From contig NZ_DASUSQ010000046.1 in NCBI RefSeq assembly GCF_036375055.1, positions 124,001-188,000 on the forward strand: 64,000 bases of DNA, given 5' to 3'. Every line of letters begins with the position of its first letter. The first letter of the stretch is position 1. The notes below the pieces were generated by a model that searched no databases, was not told the origin of the DNA, and worked only from the letters and a program-made list of their open reading frames with translations. The translations under genes and the position numbers were made by a program. Source of the stretch: Umezawaea sp036375055. GTDB lineage: Bacteria > Actinomycetota > Actinomycetes > Mycobacteriales > Pseudonocardiaceae. Shown here in pieces: positions 1 through 7,777 of the stretch.

Positions 1-345
1 AGTTCCGCCTACGGCAACCTCAACGAGGCGGACCGCAGGCTGGAGATCGGCTGGTCGTGGGTGGCACCCGAGGCGCGCCGGACCGGCGTCAACCGCGGGG
101 CCAAGCTCGCGCTGCTGGACCACGCGTTCGGCGAGCTCGGCTGCGAGCGGGTCGAGTTCAAGACCGACGTGCTGAACACCGGCGCCCGCGACGGGCTCAA
201 GGGGATCGGCGCGACCGAGGAAGGCGTGCTGCGCAGCTTCAACTACATGCCCGGTGGGCGCCGTCGCGACGTCGTCTACTACAGCATCCTGCGCAACGAA
301 TGGCCGTCCGTGCGGCAGGAGCGGTTTTCCGCGCTCGGCACGTGA
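1..345 (+). CDS. GNAT N-acetyltransferase, C-terminal part (RimJ/RimL type), truncated by window edge
   Basis: The reading frame is open from base 1, so the gene starts upstream and only about the last 114 residues are present. The visible part has the RimL-type core: a beta strand with GWSWV, then the acetyl-CoA pyrophosphate loop region ARRTGVNRGAKLALLDHAF, then the late segment VEFKTDVLNTGARDGLKGIGA that is typical of acetyltransferases acting on ribosomal or small-molecule amines. The gene stops 21 bp before the hydrolase gene on the same strand and is probably in one operon with it. In this context it could modify a product or confer self-resistance by N-acetylation; the substrate cannot be read from sequence. 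Confidence 0.8.
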   Translation, partial: SSAYGNLNEADRRLEIGWSWVAPEARRTGVNRGAKLALLDHAFGELGCERVEFKTDVLNTGARDGLKGIGATEEGVLRSFNYMPGGRRRDVVYYSILRNEWPSVRQERFSALGT

Positions 346-366
346 GGCGAAACCCGGGGGAGGACA

Positions 367-1071
367 ATGAACACGGAAGAACTGACGTTCGTCGTCGGTG
401 AGCACCGGCTCGCCGCCACGAAGGTCCTCGGCGACGACGGGCGCGCCCCGAGCGTCGTGCACCTGCACGGGCTCGGGCCGACCGCGGACCGGCACGGCGT
501 CCGCTACCTGCTCGACGAGCTCGCCGAACACGGTCACGGGTCCCTGACCTTCGAGTTCTCCGGCAACGGGGACAGCACGGGCGTGCTGGAGGAGTCCACG
601 CTGGGCATCCGGCTCGCCGAGTCGCGGGCGGCGGCCGCCCAGCTGGGCTCCGACGAGGCGCCGGTGGTGATCGGCACCAGCATGGGGGCGCACCTCGGTG
701 CGGCGCTCGTGCCCGAGCTGCGGCCACGAGCACTGGTCCTGTTCGTGCCCGCCGCGTACCCGGCGGGCTCGGACGACGACCGCTTCTACGACACGCTCGC
801 CAAGCCGGGCAACCACCCGGACTCCCCCGCGTTCGCGGGGATCCGGGAGTTCGACGGCGACCTGCTGATCATCGCGGGCACGCACGACCAGGTCGTGCCC
901 CCCGACGTCGTGGACGGGTACGTCGCGAACGCGGTGCGCGCCCGATCGGTCGACGTCGTCGAACTCGACTGCGACCACTTCGTCCACCGCTGGCTCCCTG
1001 CACAGGACACCGTCCTGAACGACGTCCACAAGGCGATTCTGCAGGTCGTCTCCGCACACATCTCACGCTGA
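367..1071 (+). CDS. Alpha/beta-hydrolase, small cytoplasmic
   Basis: A 234-residue alpha/beta-hydrolase. The oxyanion region HLHGLG is at about residues 33-38, the nucleophile elbow G-T-S-M-G places Ser105, Asp174 lies in GTHDQVVP, and a histidine in DCDHFVH (204 or 207) completes the triad. No signal peptide is visible, so it acts in the cytoplasm. The ATG start has a good ribosome binding site (GGGGGAGGA) and the next gene starts 16 bp after the stop. The length and lid-less layout resemble dienelactone-hydrolase/lysophospholipase-like proteins. In a biosynthetic operon it could be an editing hydrolase or a tailoring esterase; the substrate is unknown. Confidence 0.8.
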   Translation: MNTEELTFVVGEHRLAATKVLGDDGRAPSVVHLHGLGPTADRHGVRYLLDELAEHGHGSLTFEFSGNGDSTGVLEESTLGIRLAESRAAAAQLGSDEAPVVIGTSMGAHLGAALVPELRPRALVLFVPAAYPAGSDDDRFYDTLAKPGNHPDSPAFAGIREFDGDLLIIAGTHDQVVPPDVVDGYVANAVRARSVDVVELDCDHFVHRWLPAQDTVLNDVHKAILQVVSAHISR

Positions 1072-1087
1072 CACGAAAGGCAATCGA

Positions 1088-2044
1088 GTGGTCATCGAGG
1101 AAAACATTCTCCGACGCCATGACAGGGAGAGCCAGGACGCCGTCGAGGCGGGCTTCCAGTCCGGCCCCCTCGTGGACGCGCTGGCTTCGGCGCCCGTCCT
1201 GGAGACGCGCGGCGGCCTGTCGAAGGAGGAGTTCGACGAGGAGTACCGCACGCGGCTCCGCCCGGTCGTGCTCAAGGGCTTCGTGAAGGACTGGCCGTCG
1301 GTGCAGACCTGGTCCTTCGAGCACCTCGCGCAGCGGTGCCCGGACGTCAAGGTCACCGTCAACAGCTACAACTCGAAGGAAGCGCGCACGGTCACGTTCC
1401 CCGAGTTCGTCACGCTGCTGAAGGAGAACGAGGGCAACACCGAATCGCCCCTGTACCTCCAGGAGTGGTACTACCAGACGAACGCGCCGCAGATCGCGGC
1501 CGACATGCCGGAACTGGACGTCGCGCAGTACGACTTCCGGCAGGACCTCTACGGCGAGAAGGCCTCCACGAACCACCAGCTGTGGCTGGGCCAGGAGGGT
1601 GGCGTCACCCGCCTGCACCAGGACTCGTACTCGGTCGACGTGATGCACGCGCAGATCGTCGGTTCGAAGCGCTGGTACGTCATGGGCCCGAAGGCCGAGC
1701 TGCGCCTCGGCGCGGACGGCAAGCCGGACTGGGACGGGCTGCTCAGCTCGCCGGACACCCAGCTGCACCAGTTCGACCTCATGCCGGGTGACCTGCTGTA
1801 CCTGCCCGCGAACTGGTTCCACCGCATCCAGTTGCTGAGCAACTCGATCGGCCTCGGCCGCAAGTGCCTGGACCAGGCGCACCTGCGGGTGCACATCAAG
1901 CAGCGGATGAACGAGCTGCTCGCGCTGCTGCTCAACTTCGACGAGGTCAAGGAGACGCACCCGGAGCTGGTGCCGGTCCTGATGTCCCGCAGCCGGGCGT
2001 TCGCCGACCGTCTGGGCGTCGACCTGTCGAGGCTGCGCCCGTAG
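1088..2044 (+). CDS. JmjC/cupin_8-type Fe(II)/2-oxoglutarate-dependent oxygenase
   Basis: A 318-residue protein of the FIH/JmjC-like (cupin_8) family. The double-stranded beta-helix carries the iron ligands H177-x-D179 (in RLHQDSYS) and H245 (in ANWFHRI), and K194 in GSKRWYVM fits the 2-oxoglutarate-binding lysine. Such enzymes hydroxylate amino-acid or peptide carbons using O2 and 2-oxoglutarate. The GTG start is favoured by the upstream GAAAGG. It sits between a hydrolase and an ATP-grasp ligase, so a role in making a hydroxylated amino-acid building block or tailoring a peptide is plausible, but this is inference. A strong hairpin follows the stop codon. Confidence 0.82.
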   Translation: MVIEENILRRHDRESQDAVEAGFQSGPLVDALASAPVLETRGGLSKEEFDEEYRTRLRPVVLKGFVKDWPSVQTWSFEHLAQRCPDVKVTVNSYNSKEARTVTFPEFVTLLKENEGNTESPLYLQEWYYQTNAPQIAADMPELDVAQYDFRQDLYGEKASTNHQLWLGQEGGVTRLHQDSYSVDVMHAQIVGSKRWYVMGPKAELRLGADGKPDWDGLLSSPDTQLHQFDLMPGDLLYLPANWFHRIQLLSNSIGLGRKCLDQAHLRVHIKQRMNELLALLLNFDEVKETHPELVPVLMSRSRAFADRLGVDLSRLRP

Positions 2045-2049
2045 TCGCA

Positions 2050-2085
2050 CGAGTTCCCCGGACCCCCACGGGTCCGGGGAACTCG
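2050..2085 (+). terminator. Hairpin between the JmjC oxygenase and ATP-grasp genes (attenuator or terminator)
   Basis: A perfect 16-bp inverted repeat (arms 2050-2065 and 2070-2085) with a CCAC tetraloop lies in the 58-bp gap between two co-oriented genes. It is followed by CGACTTT and then the ribosome binding site of the ATP-grasp gene. The missing long U-tract is common for actinomycete terminators. It may end or attenuate transcription, separating expression of the first three genes from the ligase/exporter pair. Confidence 0.7.
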
Positions 2086-2102
2086 ACTTTCCGAGGAGAT
2101 TC

Positions 2103-3299
2103 GTGGTGAAGCACGTTCTGGTGGTTGGTGGACCCAGCTCCACCCTGGACAAGCTGGACAAGCTCGGGGTTCGGTACTCGATGGTGCAGATCCCGCGCAT
2201 GGTGGACGAGCGGCAGTTCGGCGGTGCCGAGCGCTACGCGGTGCTCGACTACCGCGACCTCGGCGAGCTGTCCGCGGTCGCGCGGGCGTGGCACGCCATC
2301 GATCCCTTCGACGCCGCGGTGTCCTTCACCGAGTACGGCCTGGAGCCCGCCTCCCGCATCGCCCGCGATCTCGGCATCGCGGGCGACAACCTCCGCGCGG
2401 TGCTGGCGACGCGGGACAAGACGAGGACGCGCGCGCTGCTCAACGAGCACGGCCTGAGTTCCGTCCGGCACCGCGTGTGCGCGACCCTCGAGGACGCCCG
2501 CGCGTTCTTCCGCGAGCTGGGTGGCGATCCCATCGTGCTCAAGCCCACCGACGGCGGGCTCAGCGAGGGTGTCTTCGTCGTCGAGGCGGAGGACGAGCTC
2601 GACGAGCGGTGGGCGTGGACCAGCGCCGCCGCCTCGGGCACCGTGCTGGCGGAGGAGTTCCTGAACGGTCCCGAGTACAGCGTGGAGACGATCTCGTTGG
2701 ACGGTGCGCACGAGATCGCGATGATCACCGAGAAGCTGACCACCGAGCTGCCGCGGTTCGTCGAGCTGGGCCACCAGGTGCCCGCCCGCCTCGACCCGGC
2801 CGTGCGCGCGCGGGTCGAGACCCTGATCCTCGACTTCCTCGACCTGATCGGCCAGACGACCGGCCCCGTGCACACCGAGGTCCGCGTGACGGCGGCCGGG
2901 CCGAAGCTCATCGAGTCCCAGACCCGCGTGGGTGGCGACCAGGTCTGGGAGCTGTGCGAGATGGTGAGCGGCATCGACCTGATGGCCGAGGGGATCGCCC
3001 GGCAGGTCGGGCTGCCCGCACCGGCCAGGACCCCGGTCGCGCCCGCCGCGGCGATCCGGTTCTTCGGCCACGAGAACGTGCGCGTGCTCGACGTCCAGGA
3101 CGTCGCGTCGGCCGAGGGCGCGCGCGGTGTGGTGCGCGTGGTGTGCTCGCTGGAGCCGGGGCAGGAACTCGGGCCGCTGGAGTCGTCCAACTCCCGGCAG
3201 GGTTACGTGCTGTGCACCGGTGACGACCCGGAGGACGCGGTCGCGAACGCCGAGGCCGCTCGTCGCCTGGTGCGGGTGAAGGTGGAACCGCTGGCATGA
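2103..3299 (+). CDS. ATP-grasp ligase (amino acid/peptide amide-bond forming type)
   Basis: A 398-residue ATP-grasp protein. The central segment PIVLKPTDGGLSEGVFVV (about 143-160) supplies the ATP-binding lysine and glycine-rich loop, EEFLNGPEYSVE (about 184-195) is the typical grasp strand, and IESQTRVGGDQ (about 270-280) is the metal/carboxylate-binding region, with Q where many members have N. Such enzymes make acyl-phosphates and join carboxylates to amines (dipeptide ligases, carnosine-synthase-like, BacD-like). The GTG start has a GAGGAG ribosome binding site, and the stop overlaps the ATG of the MFS gene (ATGA), suggesting a ligase-exporter pair. The substrates are unknown. Confidence 0.85.
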   Translation: MVKHVLVVGGPSSTLDKLDKLGVRYSMVQIPRMVDERQFGGAERYAVLDYRDLGELSAVARAWHAIDPFDAAVSFTEYGLEPASRIARDLGIAGDNLRAVLATRDKTRTRALLNEHGLSSVRHRVCATLEDARAFFRELGGDPIVLKPTDGGLSEGVFVVEAEDELDERWAWTSAAASGTVLAEEFLNGPEYSVETISLDGAHEIAMITEKLTTELPRFVELGHQVPARLDPAVRARVETLILDFLDLIGQTTGPVHTEVRVTAAGPKLIESQTRVGGDQVWELCEMVSGIDLMAEGIARQVGLPAPARTPVAPAAAIRFFGHENVRVLDVQDVASAEGARGVVRVVCSLEPGQELGPLESSNSRQGYVLCTGDDPEDAVANAEAARRLVRVKVEPLA

Positions 3300-4513
3300 C
3301 CAGGACCGCACCGCCGCCCGTCGACAGCGCCTACACGCGCCGGGCGACGACCTACGTCGTCACGCACTACCTGCTGGTGTACCTGGGGTACTACGGCGTG
3401 GTGTCCACGCTGGTGGTCGCGTTGACGGCGGCCTCGTTCAACACGGCGCAGATCGCGGCGCTGGTCGTGGTGTTCTCGCTCACCAACAAGATCGCGAACA
3501 TCCCGCTGGCGCCGTGGCTCGACCGCATGCCGGCCGCGCAGTCGGTGCTGCTCGGCTGTTCGATGGCGGGCGTGGGCTTCGTGAGCCTCCGCTTCTCCTC
3601 CGGCATGACGATGACCGTGCTGTCGCTCGCGTTCGCCGGCGCGGGCATCTCGATCAACGCGCTGGCGACCAAGCAGCTCGCGGCCGCGGCCAGCGACCGG
3701 ATCGCCAACCACTCCACGCTGTTCTCGCTGATCAGCATGGGTGTGAACATCGCGGCCGCGGTCGCGGCGCCGGTCGCGCTGTTCTTCGTCGACCGCGAGA
3801 TGCACGACCAGGTGCTGCTGGCCATCGCGGCGATCTACGTGGCCGCCGGCGTCGTGGCGTTCCTGCGGCGCGACACCGTGCGGACGCGGCGGACCACCAA
3901 GGCCACCTCGTTCCGCAGGTACCTGGACGTGCTGGTGGAGCCGGGGATGCGCCGGTTCCTGCTGATCAACTCGTTCTACTGGATCATCTACGGCCAGCTG
4001 TTCACCGTGCTGGCGGTGTACGTCTCGTCCACGCTGGGGTCACCGAGGCTGCTGGGCTGGCTCTACACGGGCAACGCGCTGCTGGTGGTGTTCCTCCAGC
4101 TGTTCGTCACCCGCTTCGCGAACAGGGTCGCCAAGGGCAGGGCCCTCACCATCGTGGTGCTGTCGTACGGGCTGTTCGCGGTGTCGTTCCTGACGCCGCA
4201 GCTGGTGCCGGGCTACCTCGGCGCGGTCCTGTTCGTCGTGCTGTTCACGATCGCCGAGATGATGTTCGTGCCGAGCGGTGACGTGCTGATCGTCGGCCTG
4301 ATCAACCCGGAGAGCCGGGCCGTGGGGTACAGCCTGTTCGCCATCAGCACCGCGCTGGGCGAGGCGCTGGGCTCCGGTGCCGGTGTCGCCGCGTACCGCT
4401 ACCTGGTCGACCAGGGCCGGGGCGGCTGGTTCTGGGTGGCCGCCGCGGGGCTCGCCGTGGTGTTCGCCGTGATCACCCAGAGCTTGCGGGGCACGTCCCT
4501 GGCGGGCAAGTGA
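3296..4513 (+). CDS. MFS transporter, probable exporter (12-TM size)
   Basis: A 405-residue, very hydrophobic protein with about twelve membrane segments arranged as two halves around a basic loop (RRDTVRTRRTTKATSFRRY). Short basic loops such as LDRMP and RFANRVAKGR fit the major facilitator superfamily. Its start codon overlaps the stop of the ATP-grasp gene by 4 bp, so the two are translationally coupled, which suggests export of the ligase product or self-protection. Drug-proton antiport is the family default; the substrate is not identifiable. Confidence 0.85.
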   Translation: MTRTAPPPVDSAYTRRATTYVVTHYLLVYLGYYGVVSTLVVALTAASFNTAQIAALVVVFSLTNKIANIPLAPWLDRMPAAQSVLLGCSMAGVGFVSLRFSSGMTMTVLSLAFAGAGISINALATKQLAAAASDRIANHSTLFSLISMGVNIAAAVAAPVALFFVDREMHDQVLLAIAAIYVAAGVVAFLRRDTVRTRRTTKATSFRRYLDVLVEPGMRRFLLINSFYWIIYGQLFTVLAVYVSSTLGSPRLLGWLYTGNALLVVFLQLFVTRFANRVAKGRALTIVVLSYGLFAVSFLTPQLVPGYLGAVLFVVLFTIAEMMFVPSGDVLIVGLINPESRAVGYSLFAISTALGEALGSGAGVAAYRYLVDQGRGGWFWVAAAGLAVVFAVITQSLRGTSLAGK

Positions 4514-4528
4514 TGGTTTGATCGACGC

Positions 4529-4966
4529 ATGGTTGAGGTGAGCCCGTTGCGTCAGGACGATCGAGCGGCATGGGAGGTGCTGGCCCGCGCGTACAAGGAC
4601 TTCTACGACACCGAGGTGCCGGACACCGGGTACGACGAGGCGTGGCGCCGTCTCGGGGAGGGCACGGAGCTGTTCGGCTTCGCGGCCCGGCTGGACGGTG
4701 AGGTGGTGGGCATCGTGCACTACCTGTTCCACGCCAACGTCTGGTCGCCCGGCGCGTGCTACCTCCAGGACCTGTACGTGGACGAGAGGGCGCGGGGCCA
4801 CGGTGCGGCACGCGCCCTCATCGAGCGGGTGGCGCGGGAGACCGAGGAGCGCGGGCTGTCGCGGCTGTACTGGAACACGAAGCAGGACAACGCCCTCGCC
4901 AGGGCGCTCTACGACAAGGTGGCCAGGTTCCGGGGTTTCATCACCTACGAGTACAAGTTCGACTGA
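4529..4966 (+). CDS. GNAT family N-acetyltransferase
   Basis: A 145-residue single-domain GNAT protein. It shows the expected order: an N-terminal strand VSPLRQDDRAAWEVL, the core strand LDGEVVGIVHYLFH, the acetyl-CoA loop LYVDERARGHGAARALIERV (the R-x-x-G-x-G/A signature, about 87-106), and the C-terminal WNTKQDNALARALYDKV. It starts 15 bp after the MFS stop and is the last gene of the left operon, ending just before a strong terminator. It may acetylate an amine of the pathway product for resistance; the substrate is unknown. Confidence 0.85.
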   Translation: MVEVSPLRQDDRAAWEVLARAYKDFYDTEVPDTGYDEAWRRLGEGTELFGFAARLDGEVVGIVHYLFHANVWSPGACYLQDLYVDERARGHGAARALIERVARETEERGLSRLYWNTKQDNALARALYDKVARFRGFITYEYKFD

Positions 4967-4974
4967 CACCGCAC

Positions 4975-5013
4975 GCGAGAGGCCCTCGACCGCACTGGTC
5001 GAGGGCCTCTCGC
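4975..5013. terminator. Bidirectional intrinsic terminator between convergent genes
   Basis: A perfect 17-bp inverted repeat (4975-4991 and 4997-5013) with a 5-nt loop fills the 84-bp gap between the GNAT gene on the plus strand and the dioxygenase gene on the minus strand. Its position and perfect symmetry fit a terminator serving both genes. Confidence 0.85.
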
Positions 5014-5050
5014 GCTGGTCGCGGGTGACCGCGCCGCACCGGCCTCGGGG

Positions 5051-6043
5051 TCAGCGCGGCGACGCCGAGAACGGGTCCGCCATGCCGACGACCACCTTGC
5101 GCGCGCCCGTGAACGGGGCACGGCCGTGCGCGGCGAGCATGTTGTCGAGCAGCAGGACGTCCCCCTCCCGCCACGGGAACTCGATCATCTCCGCGTCGTA
5201 GGCCGCGCGCAGCTCGTCGAGCACGTGCGGCTCGATCTCGGCACCGTCGCCGTAGTAGGTGTTGTTCGGCAGGTTGTCGGCGCCGAGCGCGTCGGTCAGC
5301 GCCGCCGCCATGTCCGCGCCGAGCGTGGAGACGTGGAAGAACGTGATGTGGTTGAACCACACCCATTCCCCGGTCCTCGGGTGCTGGGACACCGCGGTGC
5401 GGTGCTGCCTGGTGCGCAGCTCCCGCGCGGAGCGCCACTCGGTCTCGATGCCGTTGGCCGCGCAGTACCGGTCGACCTCGGCCGGGTCGTCGGTCTGGAA
5501 CGCCTCCTGCCAGCTCAGGCCGAGGCCCGAGCCGAAGTTGCGCACGTAGAGGTAGCCGCGTTCGGCGAAGTCGTCCCTGATGCGGGCCGGGATCCGGTCG
5601 TGCACGCGGCGGCAGTCCGCGATCGGCGTCATGCCGCCCCCGCTCGCCGCGGTGAGGCAGCAGAAGCAGATCCGCAGCGGCCAGACGAGGTTGTAGGACT
5701 GCTCGTTGTGCAGGTAGATCCGCTCGTGCGACGGGTGGTCGGTCGAGGTGAACACGTTGCCGTGCACCGCGTGCCGCGGCGAGGAGCGCTCGACGTAGTC
5801 CAGCGGCTCGCCGCAGACGGTCCGGACGACCCGCTCGAACGCCTCCGCCGTGACGCCGCCGAACCCGCGCAGCAGCACGGCGCCGTAGGTCGAGACCCGG
5901 TCCTGGAGCAGGTCGCGGGCGTCGGACGCCCAGTCCACCAGGTCGGGGGGCGATCCGACCGGCTCGACGACCAGCGGCATCGTCCGTCCGTCGACCAGCA
6001 GTCCCTCGGTGATCTCCAGCCCGGCGGTGGTGTGCTCAGCCAT
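5051..6043 (-). CDS. TauD/TfdA (SyrP-like) Fe(II)/2OG dioxygenase
   Basis: A 330-residue non-heme iron dioxygenase resembling the SyrP/AsnO-like group that hydroxylates amino acids, often while NRPS-bound. Visible features are YGAVLLRGFGG near the N terminus, the iron-binding LHNEQSY (H-x-E), the distal AAHGRAPFTGARK with the second histidine and the 2OG-binding arginine, and FNHITFFH. The ATG at 6043 is chosen because GGAAGGA precedes it; the open frame continues far upstream but without coding support. It shares an operon with the MFS gene upstream. A likely job is beta-hydroxylation of an amino acid of the adjacent NRPS; this is inference from family and position. Confidence 0.85.
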   Translation of the reverse strand: MAEHTTAGLEITEGLLVDGRTMPLVVEPVGSPPDLVDWASDARDLLQDRVSTYGAVLLRGFGGVTAEAFERVVRTVCGEPLDYVERSSPRHAVHGNVFTSTDHPSHERIYLHNEQSYNLVWPLRICFCCLTAASGGGMTPIADCRRVHDRIPARIRDDFAERGYLYVRNFGSGLGLSWQEAFQTDDPAEVDRYCAANGIETEWRSARELRTRQHRTAVSQHPRTGEWVWFNHITFFHVSTLGADMAAALTDALGADNLPNNTYYGDGAEIEPHVLDELRAAYDAEMIEFPWREGDVLLLDNMLAAHGRAPFTGARKVVVGMADPFSASPR

Positions 6044-6111
6044 GGCAGTCCTTCCCGGCCGCCGCCCGTGGCGCGCGGCAGTGGTGGTCGAGTCCTCGTC
6101 GGGTGCCGCCG

Positions 6112-7512
6112 CTAGGAGCGCTGGGCTCCGGGCAGACCGCGCGGCAGCGACCAGGTGAGCAGGAGTGCGGCCACGGTGACGCCCGTGACCACCCAGAACG
6201 TGACGCCGAAGGCTTCGGCGCCGCCCGAGCCGATCTGCGACTGGAGCACGACGGCGAACAGGGCGGCGCCGAACGAACCGCCCACCCGTTGCAGGATGTT
6301 CATCGCGGAGGAGGCGCGCGGGATCGCCGAGTCGGGCAGACCGCCCTGGAACACCGCGGCCATCAGCGGGCTCACCGCGAGACCGAGTCCGGCGCCGCGC
6401 ACCAGGAGCGCCAGCCACAGCAGCACGGGGTGCGGGTCGGACGGCAGCAGGGCGAACACCAGGGTGGCCAGCGACATCACCGAGAGACCGGCCAGCATCG
6501 CGGGGCGCGGACCGAGCTTGTCGGACAGCTTCCCGCCCAGGAACAGCATGAGCAGCATGCCGACGCCGTGCGGCGCGACGTCGAGACCGGCCTGGAGCGC
6601 GGTGTGTCCCCGCGCCTGCTGGAAGTACAGCGGGAACAGGTAGACCGCGCCGTAGAGGATCGTCCCGCAGACGACCATCATCGCGGACAGCGTCCAGAAC
6701 CACCGGGACGAGAACAGCCGCAGGTCGATGATCGGCGTCACCGTGGTGCGCAGCGCGTGCACGACGTAGCCCCCCAGCAGGGCGAGCCCGCCGATCACGG
6801 AGACCAGCACGGCGGTCGAGGTCGCGCCCGAGGTCGGCACCCGCGACAGCCCGTAGACCAGCAGCGCCAGGCCTGGCGAGAGCAGCATCAGGCCGACGAC
6901 GTCGAGCGTCTTGTCCCCCGCACCCTCGTCCGCGGGCAGCATCCGGGCCGCGATCACGCCCGCGACCAGGCAGATCGGCAGGTTGATGTAGAAGATCCAC
7001 CGCCACCCGACGGTGTCCACCAGCAGGCCGCCCAGCGTGGGGCCGAACACCGAGGCGAACTGGGTCGGGATCGTCACCAGCGCCATCAGCCTGCCGACCC
7101 TGGTCGGACCGGCCGCGCGGGCGAGGATCATCTGCGCGAGCGGCACGATCATCCCGCCCCCGAAGCCCTGCACGACGCGGAACGCGATGAGCGAACCCGC
7201 CGACCAGGCCAGCCCGCACAGCAGCGAGGCACCGACGAACAGGCCCAGTGCGGACAGCCACATGGTCTTCGCGCCGAACCGGTCCACCGCCCACCCCGTC
7301 ACCGGGATGACGGTCGCGATGCCGAGCAGGTAGCCGGTGATGATCCACTGGATGGTCGACACCGGCGTCGCGAAGTGCGCGCCTATGCCGTTGAGCGCCA
7401 CGGAGACGATGGTCGCGTCCAGCGCGGCCGTGAAGGTGCCCACCGCGATGACGGCACCGAGCACGACCAGGCGGCGGTCGATCCGCTCGACCTCCGACAC
7501 ATCACTTGGCAT
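6112..7512 (-). CDS. MFS transporter, DHA2 (EmrB/QacA) drug-efflux type
   Basis: A 466-residue membrane protein with about 14 hydrophobic segments. DHA2 hallmarks are LDATIVSVALNGIG in TM1, QWIITGYLLGIATVIPVTGW in TM2, the loop RFGAKTMW, and FRVVQGFGGGMIVPLAQMIL. The family exports hydrophobic drugs and natural products by proton antiport. It is transcribed divergently from the P450-NRPS operon across a 265-bp region, the classic place for a cluster exporter. The downstream dioxygenase gene starts 68 bp after its stop. It probably exports the NRPS/PKS product. Confidence 0.88.
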   Translation of the reverse strand: MPSDVSEVERIDRRLVVLGAVIAVGTFTAALDATIVSVALNGIGAHFATPVSTIQWIITGYLLGIATVIPVTGWAVDRFGAKTMWLSALGLFVGASLLCGLAWSAGSLIAFRVVQGFGGGMIVPLAQMILARAAGPTRVGRLMALVTIPTQFASVFGPTLGGLLVDTVGWRWIFYINLPICLVAGVIAARMLPADEGAGDKTLDVVGLMLLSPGLALLVYGLSRVPTSGATSTAVLVSVIGGLALLGGYVVHALRTTVTPIIDLRLFSSRWFWTLSAMMVVCGTILYGAVYLFPLYFQQARGHTALQAGLDVAPHGVGMLLMLFLGGKLSDKLGPRPAMLAGLSVMSLATLVFALLPSDPHPVLLWLALLVRGAGLGLAVSPLMAAVFQGGLPDSAIPRASSAMNILQRVGGSFGAALFAVVLQSQIGSGGAEAFGVTFWVVTGVTVAALLLTWSLPRGLPGAQRS

Positions 7513-7777
7513 GGTGGCATCTCCCCAGAGTCACTTGTAGACACCATGGCGGGTCACCGCCCGTACGTCAACACTCTTGCGCGGAGCCGAAAACACCCCT
7601 TCGGCTCGGGTGCGAACCCTGGTGTTGTTGTGCCATAGTCGGAAAGAAGCCGCGGTTCCACCGAACCCGGCGACACTGGGGCAACTACTGGGGAGTAGCA
7701 ACCTTTCGCCGTGGCAGTGCCACGTGGAACGCCGTCGACGACGCACGCCTTGACGACGGTCCCGAGAAAGGATCGTC
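7513..7777. promoter_or_regulatory. Divergent promoter region between the MFS exporter and the P450-NRPS operon, with two palindromes
   Basis: This 265-bp non-coding region separates the exporter (minus) from the P450-NRPS operon (plus). It holds CTACT-GGGG-AGTAG (7685-7698) and GTGGCA-G-TGCCAC (7711-7723), both perfect inverted repeats that could bind a regulator. TGCCATAGTC at 7631-7640 resembles TGCCATAATC upstream of the mbtH-like gene and may mark a shared -10 region. No cluster-specific regulator gene was seen next to it, so who binds here is unknown. Confidence 0.45.

Noticed and set aside
5051..7348. 765-codon minus-strand frame including the dioxygenase
   Set aside because: Only the last 330 residues (from ATG 6043) are real; the upstream part overlaps the MFS gene in another frame.
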